Below, piece by piece: positions 16,249-25,144 of a stretch of 44,211 nt of DNA. Positions within the stretch are counted from its first letter, which is position 1, and every line of letters starts with the position of its first letter. Source of the stretch: Thiotrichaceae bacterium (GTDB lineage: Bacteria; Pseudomonadota; Gammaproteobacteria; Beggiatoales; Beggiatoaceae); the NCBI GenBank assembly GCA_011391085.1, contig JAABRD010000044.1:1-44211 (forward strand), in the 5' to 3' direction. A program made the position numbers and the translations under genes. Under the pieces are notes generated by a model. It saw nothing but the letters and a program-made list of their open reading frames with translations, ran no database searches and had not been told where the DNA came from.

Positions 16249-17436
16249 TTAACTTAAATGGCATTGACCGTTTACTTCCGACTGCGGTGGTGGGCTGCGG
16301 TGGTGGGCAACGAGAAACCCGTTGCCCACTCTACAGGGCTTAACTGAGTAATTATATTCAGAACGGTAATATCGAGATAGGTAGTTTTGGTAATCTTGAT
16401 TTCGCCCACTGAATGAAAGATGTCGCGTGGTCACACGAATATCTCCTCCTCGACTGCCCTCGCAATCTCTCTGGCAAAGATTATTTGCCCTTATCTGGGC
16501 TCTGTTTTCCAAAGAGATTTGGTCAGCAACTTCCATATCAATACCTCCTCCTATTTCAGAATAGCTGTCAGCAAGGATACGACCCTGGTCTAAAAACAGT
16601 TGGCCGGCACGAATGACGACACGTCCCCCCAGTCCTGTGCCATCTTCATTGCCACTGACATCCAAATTGCCTAATCCAAGTTTTTCAAGTGGTTCATAAT
16701 CTGATTGTGACAGATGAATTTGGCCACCCAAAGCCGTGATAGCCAAGTTATCGGCGGTCTGAAAAACGGTGCCTGCGGAGGCCAGGGACACCAAATTAAT
16801 TCGCCCGCTGGGGGCATGTAGAATGCTGTCTTGAATGGTTAAGTCACCGCCAATGAAAGACAAAGTTTGTTCTTCACGAACTGCTAGTGTGAGAGGAGAA
16901 TTTGATTTGCCTTGAATAGAAATCACTGCCGGTGAACTTTTCAAAAAACCAAAGGCTTCGGGCGGGGCAACGGTTAACTGACTTTGGTCGGGTGTCAGTG
17001 CGTCAAAGCGTCCTCCATCTTTCAAATGCAACACGTCTGCGGTGCTGGCATGAAAAGAACCGGATAAATCCAATTTGGCATTCTCTCCAAACATGATACC
17101 ATTGGGATTCAATAAATATAAATTGGCGTTGGGAATCTCCGAACGCAAGGTGCCATCAATGAACGAACGTTGGCTGCCCGTGACTCTCGTCAGGATGTTT
17201 TGAACCGTGTCGGGCCCGGTGAAAGTTGCCGTGTTATCAGCATTGATGTTAAATTCCTTGAAACTATGGAAGAGGTTGCTGCCGTGTTGCTGACCTAAAT
17301 CAGCGGGAATTTCAATGTTTGAACCAGTCAAGGAGGTTTCTACTCCTAACGTGCCGTCGGTGATTATTTGGGCCGATATGTGGGAAGTGAGGAGGAATAG
17401 GGTGAACAAATAGAGAAAGTGAGTTTTGGGGAACAT
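16249..17436 (-). CDS. TpsA-like exoprotein (haemagglutinin activity domain), short and repeat-tailed
   Basis: 395 residues. It has a signal peptide (about residues 1-22) and then the two-partner-secretion N-terminal domain, with ITDGTLG, GSNLFHSF, NPNGIMFGE and a DLSGSFHASTAD segment. This domain normally directs export through a TpsB pore; no TpsB gene is in the window. Typical TpsA proteins have long beta-helical repeats after this domain, but here only about 150 residues follow. The last 30 or so residues are encoded by an intergenic-type repeat (GGCAACGGGTTTCTCGTTGC at about 16300-16345), so the gene is probably truncated. Confidence 0.8.
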   Translation of the reverse strand: MFPKTHFLYLFTLFLLTSHISAQIITDGTLGVETSLTGSNIEIPADLGQQHGSNLFHSFKEFNINADNTATFTGPDTVQNILTRVTGSQRSFIDGTLRSEIPNANLYLLNPNGIMFGENAKLDLSGSFHASTADVLHLKDGGRFDALTPDQSQLTVAPPEAFGFLKSSPAVISIQGKSNSPLTLAVREEQTLSFIGGDLTIQDSILHAPSGRINLVSLASAGTVFQTADNLAITALGGQIHLSQSDYEPLEKLGLGNLDVSGNEDGTGLGGRVVIRAGQLFLDQGRILADSYSEIGGGIDMEVADQISLENRAQIRANNLCQRDCEGSRGGDIRVTTRHLSFSGRNQDYQNYLSRYYRSEYNYSVKPCRVGNGFLVAHHRSPPPQSEVNGQCHLS

Positions 17437-17628
17437 GATGGTTTTGTCCTCTTTGGTGGTGATGTGATTAGATGTTATAGTAGTATTCTCCCAAATCCGT
17501 ACGATTTCCTCTGGAGCACAATAAGAATTATTGCGCCCCGTGCGCCCGCGTAGTGGCGGTGGATACGCTATTGCTTAATCCACCCTACCTTGATGATAAT
17601 GGCATTGCGGCTTCTGCCTCTGGTTTCT
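17437..17628. other. Spacer with half-repeats, no gene
   Basis: Contains a half copy of the CAATAAGAATTATTGCGC palindrome (about 17518-17540) and a half copy of the GTGGATACGC/TTAATCCACC repeat (about 17558-17587). I see no coding sequence. Confidence 0.5.
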
Positions 17629-17750
17629 GGTAGTGATGCAATGTGGGTGGTGTGTTTACCCTCACCCCCGGCCCCTCTCCCAGAGGGAGAGGGGCCGGGG
17701 GTGAGGGACCGGGGTGAGGGGAGACACACCACCCACATTGCATCACTACC
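17629..17750. mobile_element. 122-bp MITE with 8-bp target duplication
   Basis: Inverted ends GGTAGTGATGCAATGTGGGT, flanked by TGGTTTCT at 17621-17628 and again at 17751-17758. The inside is the GC-rich CCCTCACCCCCGGCC palindrome also present at position 6. Confidence 0.88.
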
Positions 17751-17890
17751 TGGTTTCTCACGAAGTTCCGAACAGCTTAACCGATAAAGCAACCGTTCGA
17801 CTCCATAACGGTTAAGTATAAAACTGAAATTTTCCTGGCGTTGTTTGGACAAGTTCAACAGGCGTTGACTGACGTTGGACTCCTGGAGAA
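17751..17890 (-). pseudogene. Remnant of an AbiEii-type nucleotidyltransferase, interrupted by a MITE
   Basis: The minus strand reads SQRLLNLSKQRQENF then RYGVERLLYRLS, which resembles the conserved N-terminus of AbiEii/type IV toxin nucleotidyltransferases. The frame then runs into the MITE at 17750. No catalytic GS-D-D region is present on the far side, where only repeat sequence follows. Identification is from memory of the family's N-terminus and is tentative. Confidence 0.5.
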
Positions 17891-17898
17891 TAGTCTAA

Positions 17899-18462
17899 TC
17901 AAACCGTTTCTACAAGTGAGCTGCGTAATAACGTCTCAACGATGTCATTTAAAGTTTTATACGCAGCCAACGGTTTCATATCCGTGGCCGGGGGACGATT
18001 GGGGTTTTTACCATGCGCCACCCAATCGCGATACGCTAAAATTTGTTTAGCATGACCAATTAACATCGTTTGTTGGCTAAACAAACTGTCTTTTAGGAAG
18101 TCGAGGATTTCCCCCGGTTTCCAAAATTCGATCTCCTTTTCAAAATGTTCATACAAGGCTTGTCCTAACGCCGGCGGTTGATTGAGACACAGACAGCGTC
18201 CGCGGGTTTGCAATTCGTATCTCAAAAAACGTTCAAAGGTAGACCACATAGCCAAGACAAATAGCGCATCCGTTTCCTTGGTACTCTCCTCAATCATCTG
18301 AATGGTTTCCTCCACCAGCGGGGTTTCCAGGTGAGTCCGTTGCAACAATCTTTGCCGGGCCTTAGGTTCTTGAGTTTTGGTAGCCCGTTCCGCAATTTTA
18401 AAGCTGTGTTGGGCCGTTTCATAAACCTGCCGGACCCTTAGCATGGGGTTATTCGAATTCAT
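17899..18462 (-). CDS. HEPN-like protein of a two-gene module (copy 1)
   Basis: 187 residues from ATG 18462. The helical protein carries an R-x4-H motif at Arg145-His150 (YRDWVAHGK), the catalytic signature of HEPN ribonucleases. Upstream are the motifs WSTFERFLR (73-81), QALYEHFEKEIEFW (101-114) and ILDFLKDSLF. The start overlaps the upstream gene by 14 bases (ATG through TAA). The paralogous pair at 36.2-37.2 kb has the identical 14-base overlap, which decides this start over the GTG at 18468. Known HEPN proteins with this motif are RNases of toxin-antitoxin, Abi or defence systems; RNase activity here is inference. The exact family is not recognised. Confidence 0.75.
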   Translation of the reverse strand: MNSNNPMLRVRQVYETAQHSFKIAERATKTQEPKARQRLLQRTHLETPLVEETIQMIEESTKETDALFVLAMWSTFERFLRYELQTRGRCLCLNQPPALGQALYEHFEKEIEFWKPGEILDFLKDSLFSQQTMLIGHAKQILAYRDWVAHGKNPNRPPATDMKPLAAYKTLNDIVETLLRSSLVETV

Positions 18463-18901
18463 AGTCACTTACCCAGGTAATCAGTTGCAATAAGATATTT
18501 GGGTTATTCAACAGATGTGGATCCACATCGAGACGTTCTTGCATCCAATACCATCCATCGGTTTTTAAATTGAAATATCCTTGTTGAGGATAGCCGACCA
18601 CCATATAGACCACGTACTCGCGGAAACATCCCTTCACATCAATGGCCCCTTCGGCCAATAAGACCGAGGCGCCAGTCGGTTTAAACGCCGCTAACAGTTC
18701 GCCTGCGGCGGTTTTGACGGTCAAGACGGGGACTTGATAACGTCCCAGGGCCTCATGAATTCCAGTTTCGGATTCTTCCACTTGCAACGGGAGGTCTTTT
18801 AACCAGATGCGGATGTCCCGGTATAGTTCGTGAATGCGTTGTAAATAAATTTGCTTCTTGTGTTCCACCTGTTCTGGGGAAAGGGGTTGTTCTTGTGACA
18901 T
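18449..18901 (-). CDS. Partner protein of the HEPN module (copy 1)
   Basis: 150 residues, no family recognised. A helical, charged N-terminus (about 1-45) is followed by an alpha/beta part with VLLAEGAIDVKG, GWYW and a C-terminal SDYEFE. The paralogue at 36731-37174 shares VLLAEG, GWYW and GDYE. It is expressed first and overlaps the HEPN start by 14 bases, the usual arrangement when an antitoxin or regulator precedes its toxin. That role is inferred from gene order only. Confidence 0.7.
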   Translation of the reverse strand: MSQEQPLSPEQVEHKKQIYLQRIHELYRDIRIWLKDLPLQVEESETGIHEALGRYQVPVLTVKTAAGELLAAFKPTGASVLLAEGAIDVKGCFREYVVYMVVGYPQQGYFNLKTDGWYWMQERLDVDPHLLNNPNILLQLITWVSDYEFE

Positions 18902-19339
18902 ACGAATTTTTTAAATAAAATGTAGTGGGTGGAGGTCAATGTTGGAAAGAGTTGACCACTTTGGAAAGTGGTCAGGGAATTAACTTAGCGGGTAGTGGTG
19001 CAATGTGGGTGATGGACTAGAGGCTTTCGCCGCAATGCCATTAAGTTAAGGAATTAAAGTGGTCAAAGAATTAAAATAGCGTTGGACTAGAGGCTTCAGC
19101 CGGGGGCCGTTCCCAGCCACCGGCTAAAGCCTCTAGTCCACCGGCTGAAGCCTCTAGTCCACCGGCTGAAGCCTCTAGTCCACCGGCTGAAGCCTCTAGT
19201 CCACCGGCTGAAGCCTCTAGTCCACCGGCTGAAACCTCTAGTCCACCGGCTGAAGCCTCTAGTCCACCGGCTGAAGCCTTTAGTCCACCGGCTGAAGAGG
19301 TGGTAGGCAACGAGAAGCCTGTTGTCCATCCTACAGGAC
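18902..19339. repeat. Repeat cluster with eight 21-bp tandem units
   Basis: 19083-19297 starts with TTGGACTAGAGGCTTCAGCC and continues as eight tandem 21-bp units (CCACCGGCTGAAGCCTCTAG plus T) from 19117, plus a partial ninth. The unit is one arm of the intergenic palindrome seen elsewhere. A solo MITE end (GGTAGTGGTGCAATGTGGGT) is near 18994, and a GCCGCAATGCCATTAAGTTA end is near 19030. No gene; open frames across the array are artefacts of the 21-bp period. Confidence 0.85.
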
Positions 19340-21670
19340 TTAACGTCCTCCACCCTGCAATCGTATCGTATGTGTTCTCAAGTCCTCCGGCGAACGTGGG
19401 AGGATGTCGCGGGCGGTGATGAGGAAACGGCTGAGGTGGTCTTTGGAGAAGGAGGCGCAACGGCTGAGGGAGAGGTGGGTTTCTGTAAAGCGTAACAGGG
19501 TCCAGGGATTGTTGGGGGTCCATAGTTGTCCATAGACGGTGACAGTGCCATCGATGTTTCTTTTGGAAGTGGCATCTATCACACTGTTACTCTGGCTAAG
19601 TAAGTTCTCAAGATGGTCAACGCCAGGGTTGACCAGGATGGGGCCGAACAGGTATTTGGCGGTGAGGTTAATATTCCCTCCTTTTCCACCTTTGGCACTG
19701 GCTAGTAAGGCACTGCCTTTATCGAGAAATAGCCACTGGTGGTTGCCCCAGATGGTGAGATTGCCGGCATCATGTTCTCTCAACTCGCCCCAGTCTTCGG
19801 CAGTGATTCTGCTGTGGTTAGTGACTTCCAGTTTGTCATTGATTTGCAATGAGATATTGCCTCCTCGTGCGTTGGCCGCGCCGGTGCTGATGCTACTGCC
19901 ATTGTTTAGGGAGACCCGGTTGGCGTCGAGGAGATTGATATCGCCTGCATTGTTAGTGCCATAACTGTAGCTACTTATTCGACCCACTTGGTCTAATCTT
20001 AAAGAGGAAACGTCTAAGGTAAGGTTGCCACCCTTGCCACTGATCTTTTCATCGGCGCCCACAGAAATATAGCTATAATCTGATACCAAGAGATTGTCGC
20101 TGGTGATGTGAATCTCTCCAGCATCACCTCTGCCTCCCCCATTTTCTAACGTCACACCGCCAGTTTCTTCATTGGTGTTGACAAAGGAGGCCGCATTGAT
20201 ACCACTGAGTCCAGTCAGAGTGACATTATTGGCATTCATCGTAATCTCCCCGGCATTGCCACCACCTACTGTATACGCTTCAATCATACCAGTGTCCATG
20301 TGCAGATTTTGCACGTCAATTTGTATTTTTCCACCCCCCGCAGTCGGGTAATCGCTACGATTGCCAATACTAATCAAGTTAAAAACTCTCACGAACAGAT
20401 TTCGTCTATATTTCTCAGCCAGTTTCTGTTTACCAAAGGTTTCTATAACCCTCTCAAAGGAAATGGGTGGCGGTTCATCTTCTCCATGAGGTCCCACGAG
20501 AAGACGTGCCGTCTCTAAAAAATCACGGGTATCCTCCGGTTCCAGTTGAGGATACCGTTGAATTAATTCTTCTTGAGTATATTGGCCGTCTGGAAACACT
20601 TCCAATTCTCCGGCTAAAAAGTACCCTAATCCTTCAGCATCTATGTCACCTATCTCAAGAGTATTCGCACTCACTGCAATGGAAGTTCCCTGGCCCTTGC
20701 CTTTGTTGTTGGCAGCTATTTGAGTAGATTTATTCAAGTGCATGTCTTCGTCAATGGCGATATTGACCAAACCCTCTTTATATCCATCACAAGTATCTGC
20801 TTGTATAAGGGCTGTTTCCGCAAAAAAATTACCTGCACGGATAAATATTTGTCCGCCATTTCCACTGACATCAACACTCTTATTATTCCATTTTGATTGG
20901 CTATTCGACTCAGAGTAATAATAGCTAAACATCTTTATGGTGCCCTTGGTCATGGACTCAGGTTCGGTTTTCAGAAAATCGGGTCCAGGTATCACTTCGC
21001 CTGCGGAGGCGACAGCAGCCAGGTTGACTCGTCCACCTGTGACACATAAACAGGAGTTTTCAATGTCTAGGTCTCCTCCTATCATGGAGAGTGTTTGTCC
21101 ATCTGGAACAGTTAACAGGGTGTTTTTGACACTCACCGGGGCCGGCGGGTCTAAAAAACCAAACGCTGAGGGTGATGCACTGCTGAACGTGCTTTCTTTG
21201 GAAAGAGACGCATAAAAACGTTCACTGTTTCCCAAGCGGATATAATCGGCAGTGGTCGCATAAAATGACCCTGCAATGCTCAAACTTGCACCTTCTCCAA
21301 AGAAGATGCCATTCGGGTTAATCAGGTAAAGGTTCGCATTAGCAAAGTCTCTCGTGCTAATCTGACCGTAAATATTAGATGGATGGTTGCCTGTTACTCG
21401 TGCCAGGATGTTTTGAACCTGGTCAGGTTGTTGGATACCACTATTCATGAAGGCCGCGTGTTCACTGGATGATAGGCCAAATTGTTGGAAACTATGGAAC
21501 AGGTTTGTTCCTTTTTCACTGTCAAGATGGCCGCCACTGATTTCAAATACGCCGGTCTCAGGAATGGGGGTGACCACGGTGCTGGTCACCCCATCGGAAA
21601 TAACTTCACCGAATAAGTTTGGGTGAAGTAATAAGATACTTGCTGTGAAAGCGACTGTTTTTAAACGCAT
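19340..21670 (-). CDS. TpsA-like exoprotein with haemagglutinin activity domain
   Basis: 776 residues from ATG 21670, chosen because AAAGGA precedes it and a signal peptide follows (VAFTASILLLHPNLFG). The two-partner-secretion domain has GTNLFHSFQQFG, NPNGIFFGEGAS and IAGSFYATTADYI. The remainder is a beta-helix-like region rich in Asn/Gly (GNGGQIFIRAGN, GGGKIQIDVQNL, GGNAGEITMNANNV, AGDINLLD), typical of the TpsA passenger. No TpsB is nearby. The stop codon lies at the edge of an intergenic repeat that also supplies the tail of the first TpsA-like gene. Confidence 0.88.
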   Translation of the reverse strand: MRLKTVAFTASILLLHPNLFGEVISDGVTSTVVTPIPETGVFEISGGHLDSEKGTNLFHSFQQFGLSSSEHAAFMNSGIQQPDQVQNILARVTGNHPSNIYGQISTRDFANANLYLINPNGIFFGEGASLSIAGSFYATTADYIRLGNSERFYASLSKESTFSSASPSAFGFLDPPAPVSVKNTLLTVPDGQTLSMIGGDLDIENSCLCVTGGRVNLAAVASAGEVIPGPDFLKTEPESMTKGTIKMFSYYYSESNSQSKWNNKSVDVSGNGGQIFIRAGNFFAETALIQADTCDGYKEGLVNIAIDEDMHLNKSTQIAANNKGKGQGTSIAVSANTLEIGDIDAEGLGYFLAGELEVFPDGQYTQEELIQRYPQLEPEDTRDFLETARLLVGPHGEDEPPPISFERVIETFGKQKLAEKYRRNLFVRVFNLISIGNRSDYPTAGGGKIQIDVQNLHMDTGMIEAYTVGGGNAGEITMNANNVTLTGLSGINAASFVNTNEETGGVTLENGGGRGDAGEIHITSDNLLVSDYSYISVGADEKISGKGGNLTLDVSSLRLDQVGRISSYSYGTNNAGDINLLDANRVSLNNGSSISTGAANARGGNISLQINDKLEVTNHSRITAEDWGELREHDAGNLTIWGNHQWLFLDKGSALLASAKGGKGGNINLTAKYLFGPILVNPGVDHLENLLSQSNSVIDATSKRNIDGTVTVYGQLWTPNNPWTLLRFTETHLSLSRCASFSKDHLSRFLITARDILPRSPEDLRTHTIRLQGGGR

Positions 21671-21722
21671 ATTCAAGATTCCTTTAAATTTTGGTTTGTC
21701 CAATTCAAGGTGTTGGAGTAAG

Positions 21723-21775
21723 GTGTTGGAGTACGGAATTTATTCCATGCGGGATGAATTCCGTACTTCAACACC
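21723..21775. repeat. Inverted repeat related to the 22-bp array unit
   Basis: GGTGTTGGAGTACGGAATTT at one end and its approximate complement at the other. The GGAGTACGGAATNNATTCCG core is that of the tandem arrays at 15.57 and 42.28 kb. Confidence 0.6.
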
Positions 21776-21795
21776 AGTGGCAGTAGGCTATCTGA

Positions 21796-22990
21796 TTACC
21801 AAAACCGAGGCACTCGTGGACGGTAACCAATTCCACTCTGACCACCACCACCACCGCCATTCCCATTACAACTTGCCCCCTTACAAGCACGAACATCCCG
21901 GTCCCCTACTTTGACTCCTGATTCTTGAGGAGGTTCCCCCCAATAAGTCAAAATGGGCACCCATTCCTCCCCTCCCAAATAATTCAATAACTTCACCCTT
22001 ACTTCCACATAATACCCCACCACCAACGCCGGTGACAAGTACCCTTCCACTATCGCATCTTTGAGTATCTTGACGCTTTCGGTATATACCCCAGCCTGTG
22101 GTGGACGGAAGAAACTCATGCCGTTGTTGAATTGGATGGGCCAAGTGTCTTCCAGCTTACTCACGTCCACTTGTAAGTCCACCGTTAATATCGCCGGCTG
22201 GGCGAGTAAGAAGGCTTCTTGTAGGCGTTGGTCATTGTCAGGGTAACGAGGGTAGCGGTCTTGGACTTCTTCGCCGGTGTCTAAGTAGCCGTTGGTGTAG
22301 AAATCGGTGACGGTTTCGTCAGCGGTCATTTCTAGGTCATTGGCAAAGAAGGCCGTGCAGAGTTTGTTGGCGGTCATTTTTACCGTTAACGTGGGGTCCT
22401 TGCCACTGCAATCGTCTTCCCAACCTAAGAAGCTGGAACCGGGGTGGGGGGTGGCGGTTAATTTGACATTGATACCTTCTTTGTAATTCTCTAGGCAGTC
22501 GATGCCGCAGTCAATGCCGATGGCCGTGACGGTGCCTTTGCCGTTGCCGATGTCGGGGTTGATGATGAGTTGACGCATCGTCGGTGGCGGCGGTTCTTTG
22601 AGGTTGAAATTGGCGTAGCAGGATTTGGCTTGGTCCAGGGTGACGGTGATTTTGGGGTCCGCACTGTCGCAGGCGCCGCCCCAGCCGGTGAAGGTGGAGC
22701 CTTTACTGGCACTGGCCCTTAGGGTGAGGGTGGTGCCAGCAGGGTAAAACACACGGGTCTCTTGGCATTTGGCATCGCAATGGAGGGGGTCGTTTTTGTC
22801 AGGTGTGGTGACGACGCCTTTGCCAATGCCGGTTTTGCTGAGTTGGATTTCGTAGTAACCGGCTTCTATTTCAAAGTTAGCGACGCAGGTCTAGGGTGAC
22901 GATGCCACTCATCGAGAAGTCATTTTGGCAGATACTACCGCTACTACCGCTGTTGAGTTTAGCACCGGCGGTTTTGATTTCTTTTCACCT
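21796..22990 (-). pseudogene. Bacterial-repeat (GW-type beta) surface protein, N-terminus broken by a frameshift
   Basis: The intact frame, 21796-22752, gives 318 residues from a GTG. It holds two domains of the bacterial-repeat type found in secreted proteins (AGTTLTLRASASKGSTFTGW, then VKLTATPHPGSSFLGWEDDC, each closing with a CxAxF strand). A C-terminal region of about 190 residues and a Gly-rich end (CNGNGGGGGGQSG) follow. There is no signal peptide. The same domain pattern continues upstream (CVANFEIEAGYYEIQ) without a start, and a frame change at about 22890 joins it to another coding-looking stretch (AGAKLNSGSSGSICQ, SGIVTLDL). This suggests a longer exported protein that has lost its 5' end. 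Confidence 0.65.
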
Positions 22991-23003
22991 GCTTTGGTAA
23001 TGG

Positions 23004-24473
23004 CTAAGGAGATGAACAGATCGGAAATTTCTCGACTTCGGTTCGATTCTCATAGCCGTAGTCTGCGTTAGGTTCTCTACAAAGTTTGGGGTTGTCAGAC
23101 AAATATAGTCTGGTCAACTGTGTTAAAGAACTTAAACTAGGAATAGGGCCGCTTAAATGGTTATAGTTCAACGCAAGATAGCCTAAACTGGTCAGCGTAC
23201 TCAAATCAGGAATGGTACCTGTGAGTTGATTGACGCCCAACGCAAGATGTTGCAAACTGGTTAGCTTACTTAAATCAGGAATGGTTCCACTGAGTTCATT
23301 ACGATCCAACGCAAGACTCAGCAAACTGGTTAGCTTACTCAAATCAGGAATGCTACCGGTGAGTTGATTGCGGTCCAACATGAGATGCTGCAAATGGATT
23401 AGCTTACTCAAGTCAGGAATACTACCCGTGAGTTGATTGTAAGATAAACTAAGTGTTTGCAGGTTGGTTAGCTTACTCAAGTCAGGAATATTACCCGTAA
23501 GTTGATTGTAAGATAAACTAAGTGTTTGCAAGTTGGTTAACTTACTCAAATCGGGAATGCTACCTGTGAGTTCATTGCTATGGCTTAGGAAGGTACTTCT
23601 TCGTGAACCGCGTAACTCAAGATGTTGCAAACTAGTCAACGCACTTAAATCTGGAAGGGAGCCTTTGAGGCTGTTATTAGATAGTTCAATGCTAATAACA
23701 ACACCGCTACTACAAATTATTCCTTTCCAACTACAAGGTGTGTTAGTCTCATTCCAGCCGGTCTTATCCAACCAATTCAACCCGTCCGTGCTGTCATACA
23801 GGGCCACTAAGGTGTCACATTGCGCCTTCGGAATTTCCGTCACTGCCGCGCAATTGAAAGAAGAACAGACTGGGAATTCTTTGAGTTCTGTTCTTGTTTC
23901 GTAGTTGGCATCTCTACAAAGCTTAGGGTTGTCAGACAAATTTAGCCTGGTCAATTTGGTTAAGGAATTTAAACTAGGAATAGGGCCACTTAAACGGTTT
24001 GAACTCAATCCAAGCCACTGCAAACTGGTTAGTTTGCTTAGGTCGGGAATGCCACCTATGAGTTGATTGTGGTCCAAGAAAAGATCCTCCAAACTGGTTA
24101 GCCTACTCAAATCAGGAATGGTACCTGTGAGTTGATTACGGTGCAACCAGAGACTCTGCAAGCTGTTTAACGCATTCAAGTTTGGAAGTGCCCCTTTCAG
24201 GTTGTGGCTAAATAAAGAAATACTAGTTATTTTGCCACCACTACAACCTATTCCTTCCCAACTACAAGGCGCATTAGTCACATTCCAACCCCCCTTATTA
24301 GTCCATTTCGCCCCGCCCGTGCTGTTATACAGGGCAACCAAGGTATCACATTGCGCTTTCGGAATTTCCGTGACTGCCGCGCAATCAGTGGCAGCCTGCA
24401 CGGTCGGTAGGCTATGGAGGGTCAAAAGCAGTCCTATCAGGAGGATAGAAGAGAAGGTGTGGTTGTGTTTCAT
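23004..24473 (-). CDS. Secreted leucine-rich repeat protein, plant-type LRRs, duplicated cap
   Basis: 489 residues with a signal peptide (ILLIGLLLTLHSLPTVQA). An N-terminal cap module of the plant LRRNT type occurs twice (about residues 30-80 and 205-260; both have AVTEIPKAQCDTLVALY and a PCSWEGI/PCSWKGI block). Each cap is followed by LRRs of the LxxLxLxxNxLxGxIPDLS kind, about five after the first and nine after the second. Each block closes with DNPKLC. Such proteins are exported and bind proteins or glycans; the target is unknown. The duplication is internal to the gene. Its upstream DNA holds the first promoter-bearing cassette. Confidence 0.88.
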   Translation of the reverse strand: MKHNHTFSSILLIGLLLTLHSLPTVQAATDCAAVTEIPKAQCDTLVALYNSTGGAKWTNKGGWNVTNAPCSWEGIGCSGGKITSISLFSHNLKGALPNLNALNSLQSLWLHRNQLTGTIPDLSRLTSLEDLFLDHNQLIGGIPDLSKLTSLQWLGLSSNRLSGPIPSLNSLTKLTRLNLSDNPKLCRDANYETRTELKEFPVCSSFNCAAVTEIPKAQCDTLVALYDSTDGLNWLDKTGWNETNTPCSWKGIICSSGVVISIELSNNSLKGSLPDLSALTSLQHLELRGSRRSTFLSHSNELTGSIPDLSKLTNLQTLSLSYNQLTGNIPDLSKLTNLQTLSLSYNQLTGSIPDLSKLIHLQHLMLDRNQLTGSIPDLSKLTSLLSLALDRNELSGTIPDLSKLTSLQHLALGVNQLTGTIPDLSTLTSLGYLALNYNHLSGPIPSLSSLTQLTRLYLSDNPKLCREPNADYGYENRTEVEKFPICSSP

Positions 24474-24493
24474 GGTGTGTGTGCCTCTTTAAA

Positions 24494-24640
24494 TAGTGGA
24501 TAGTGGATAGTGGATAGTGGATAGTGGATAGTGGGTAGTGGATAGTGGATGGGATGGTTAAGATTCTTGTAAATCCACTATCCACTATTCACTATCCACT
24601 ATCCACTAAAACCACGTATCCCCTAAATTCGTTGTACTCA
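24494..24640. repeat. Promoter-bearing cassette, copy 1: inverted heptamer arrays
   Basis: An ATAGTGG heptamer array (24494-24549), a spacer of about 25 bp, then the complementary array (CTATCCACTATCCAC) to 24606, then CGTATCCCCTAAATTCGTTG. Together this can form a long hairpin in the leader of the LRR gene. The spacer is in the opposite orientation to the spacers of copies 2 and 3. Confidence 0.75.
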
Positions 24641-24668
24641 ATTATGTCGTTATGGTTAGGTTTGTCAA
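24641..24668 (-). promoter_or_regulatory. Putative sigma-70 promoter for the LRR gene
   Basis: On the minus strand TTGACA, 16-base spacer, CATAAT. The TTGACAAACCTAAC block is shared with the other two cassettes. The leader to the LRR start would be about 160 bases and contain the heptamer hairpin. Confidence 0.55.
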
Positions 24669-24721
24669 GGGGGTGAAGGTAAGGAATTTTCGCCTTTTAC
24701 AACTACCCTAATAAGGGAGAG

Positions 24722-25144
24722 TTAACCAAAACTGGGCATTATTGTGGTGATACGTTGATTACCATGCTTGCGATAAACCAAAAAATCATGGTCCAAAGTT
24801 AACACCATACTATGAGGATACCATTCTGTCATTCTAACCAGACAAGCATCTGCAAATGACATCGGGACATCGTTATATTTCACCATGAGTTTATGAACGG
24901 CGGTTCTCTCTTCTTTAAATTGAAAAGCTATCGCCAACGCCCCGTTATTCAGCCACTCAAATATCGCATTCACTTTGTGTAGATGGAGACCTGAAAGAAA
25001 ACCCGTTTCTGAGATAACTGCTTCACAGGTTAGCAAGGGCGACGGCAGCGTTTTTAATTGCGCAACGACCCAATGATGGTAATTATCCCGTGAATTGAGT
25101 ACCGCGACTAAAGGCCCTGTATCAATGATAACGGGTGGCCTCAT
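24722..25144 (-). CDS. PIN-domain toxin (VapC-like)
   Basis: 140 residues from ATG 25144, chosen because it overlaps the antitoxin stop by 4 bases (ATGA) and begins the canonical PIN strand (VIIDTGPLVAVLN). Acidic residues Asp8, Glu41, Asp99 (SFADACL) and Asp118 (LTLDHDF) match the metal-binding set. Family members are Mg-dependent RNases neutralised by the upstream antitoxin. Unlike the PIN gene at 15 kb, this one is intact. Confidence 0.85.
   Translation of the reverse strand: MRPPVIIDTGPLVAVLNSRDNYHHWVVAQLKTLPSPLLTCEAVISETGFLSGLHLHKVNAIFEWLNNGALAIAFQFKEERTAVHKLMVKYNDVPMSFADACLVRMTEWYPHSMVLTLDHDFLVYRKHGNQRITTIMPSFG

Noticed and set aside
19071-19523. Repeat-protein ORFs (ASAGGLE-type and TRGFSRW-type) across the 21-bp array
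   Set aside because: The array is non-coding repeat; these frames overlap the end of the TpsA-like gene, have no ribosome-binding site and exist because 21 is a multiple of three.
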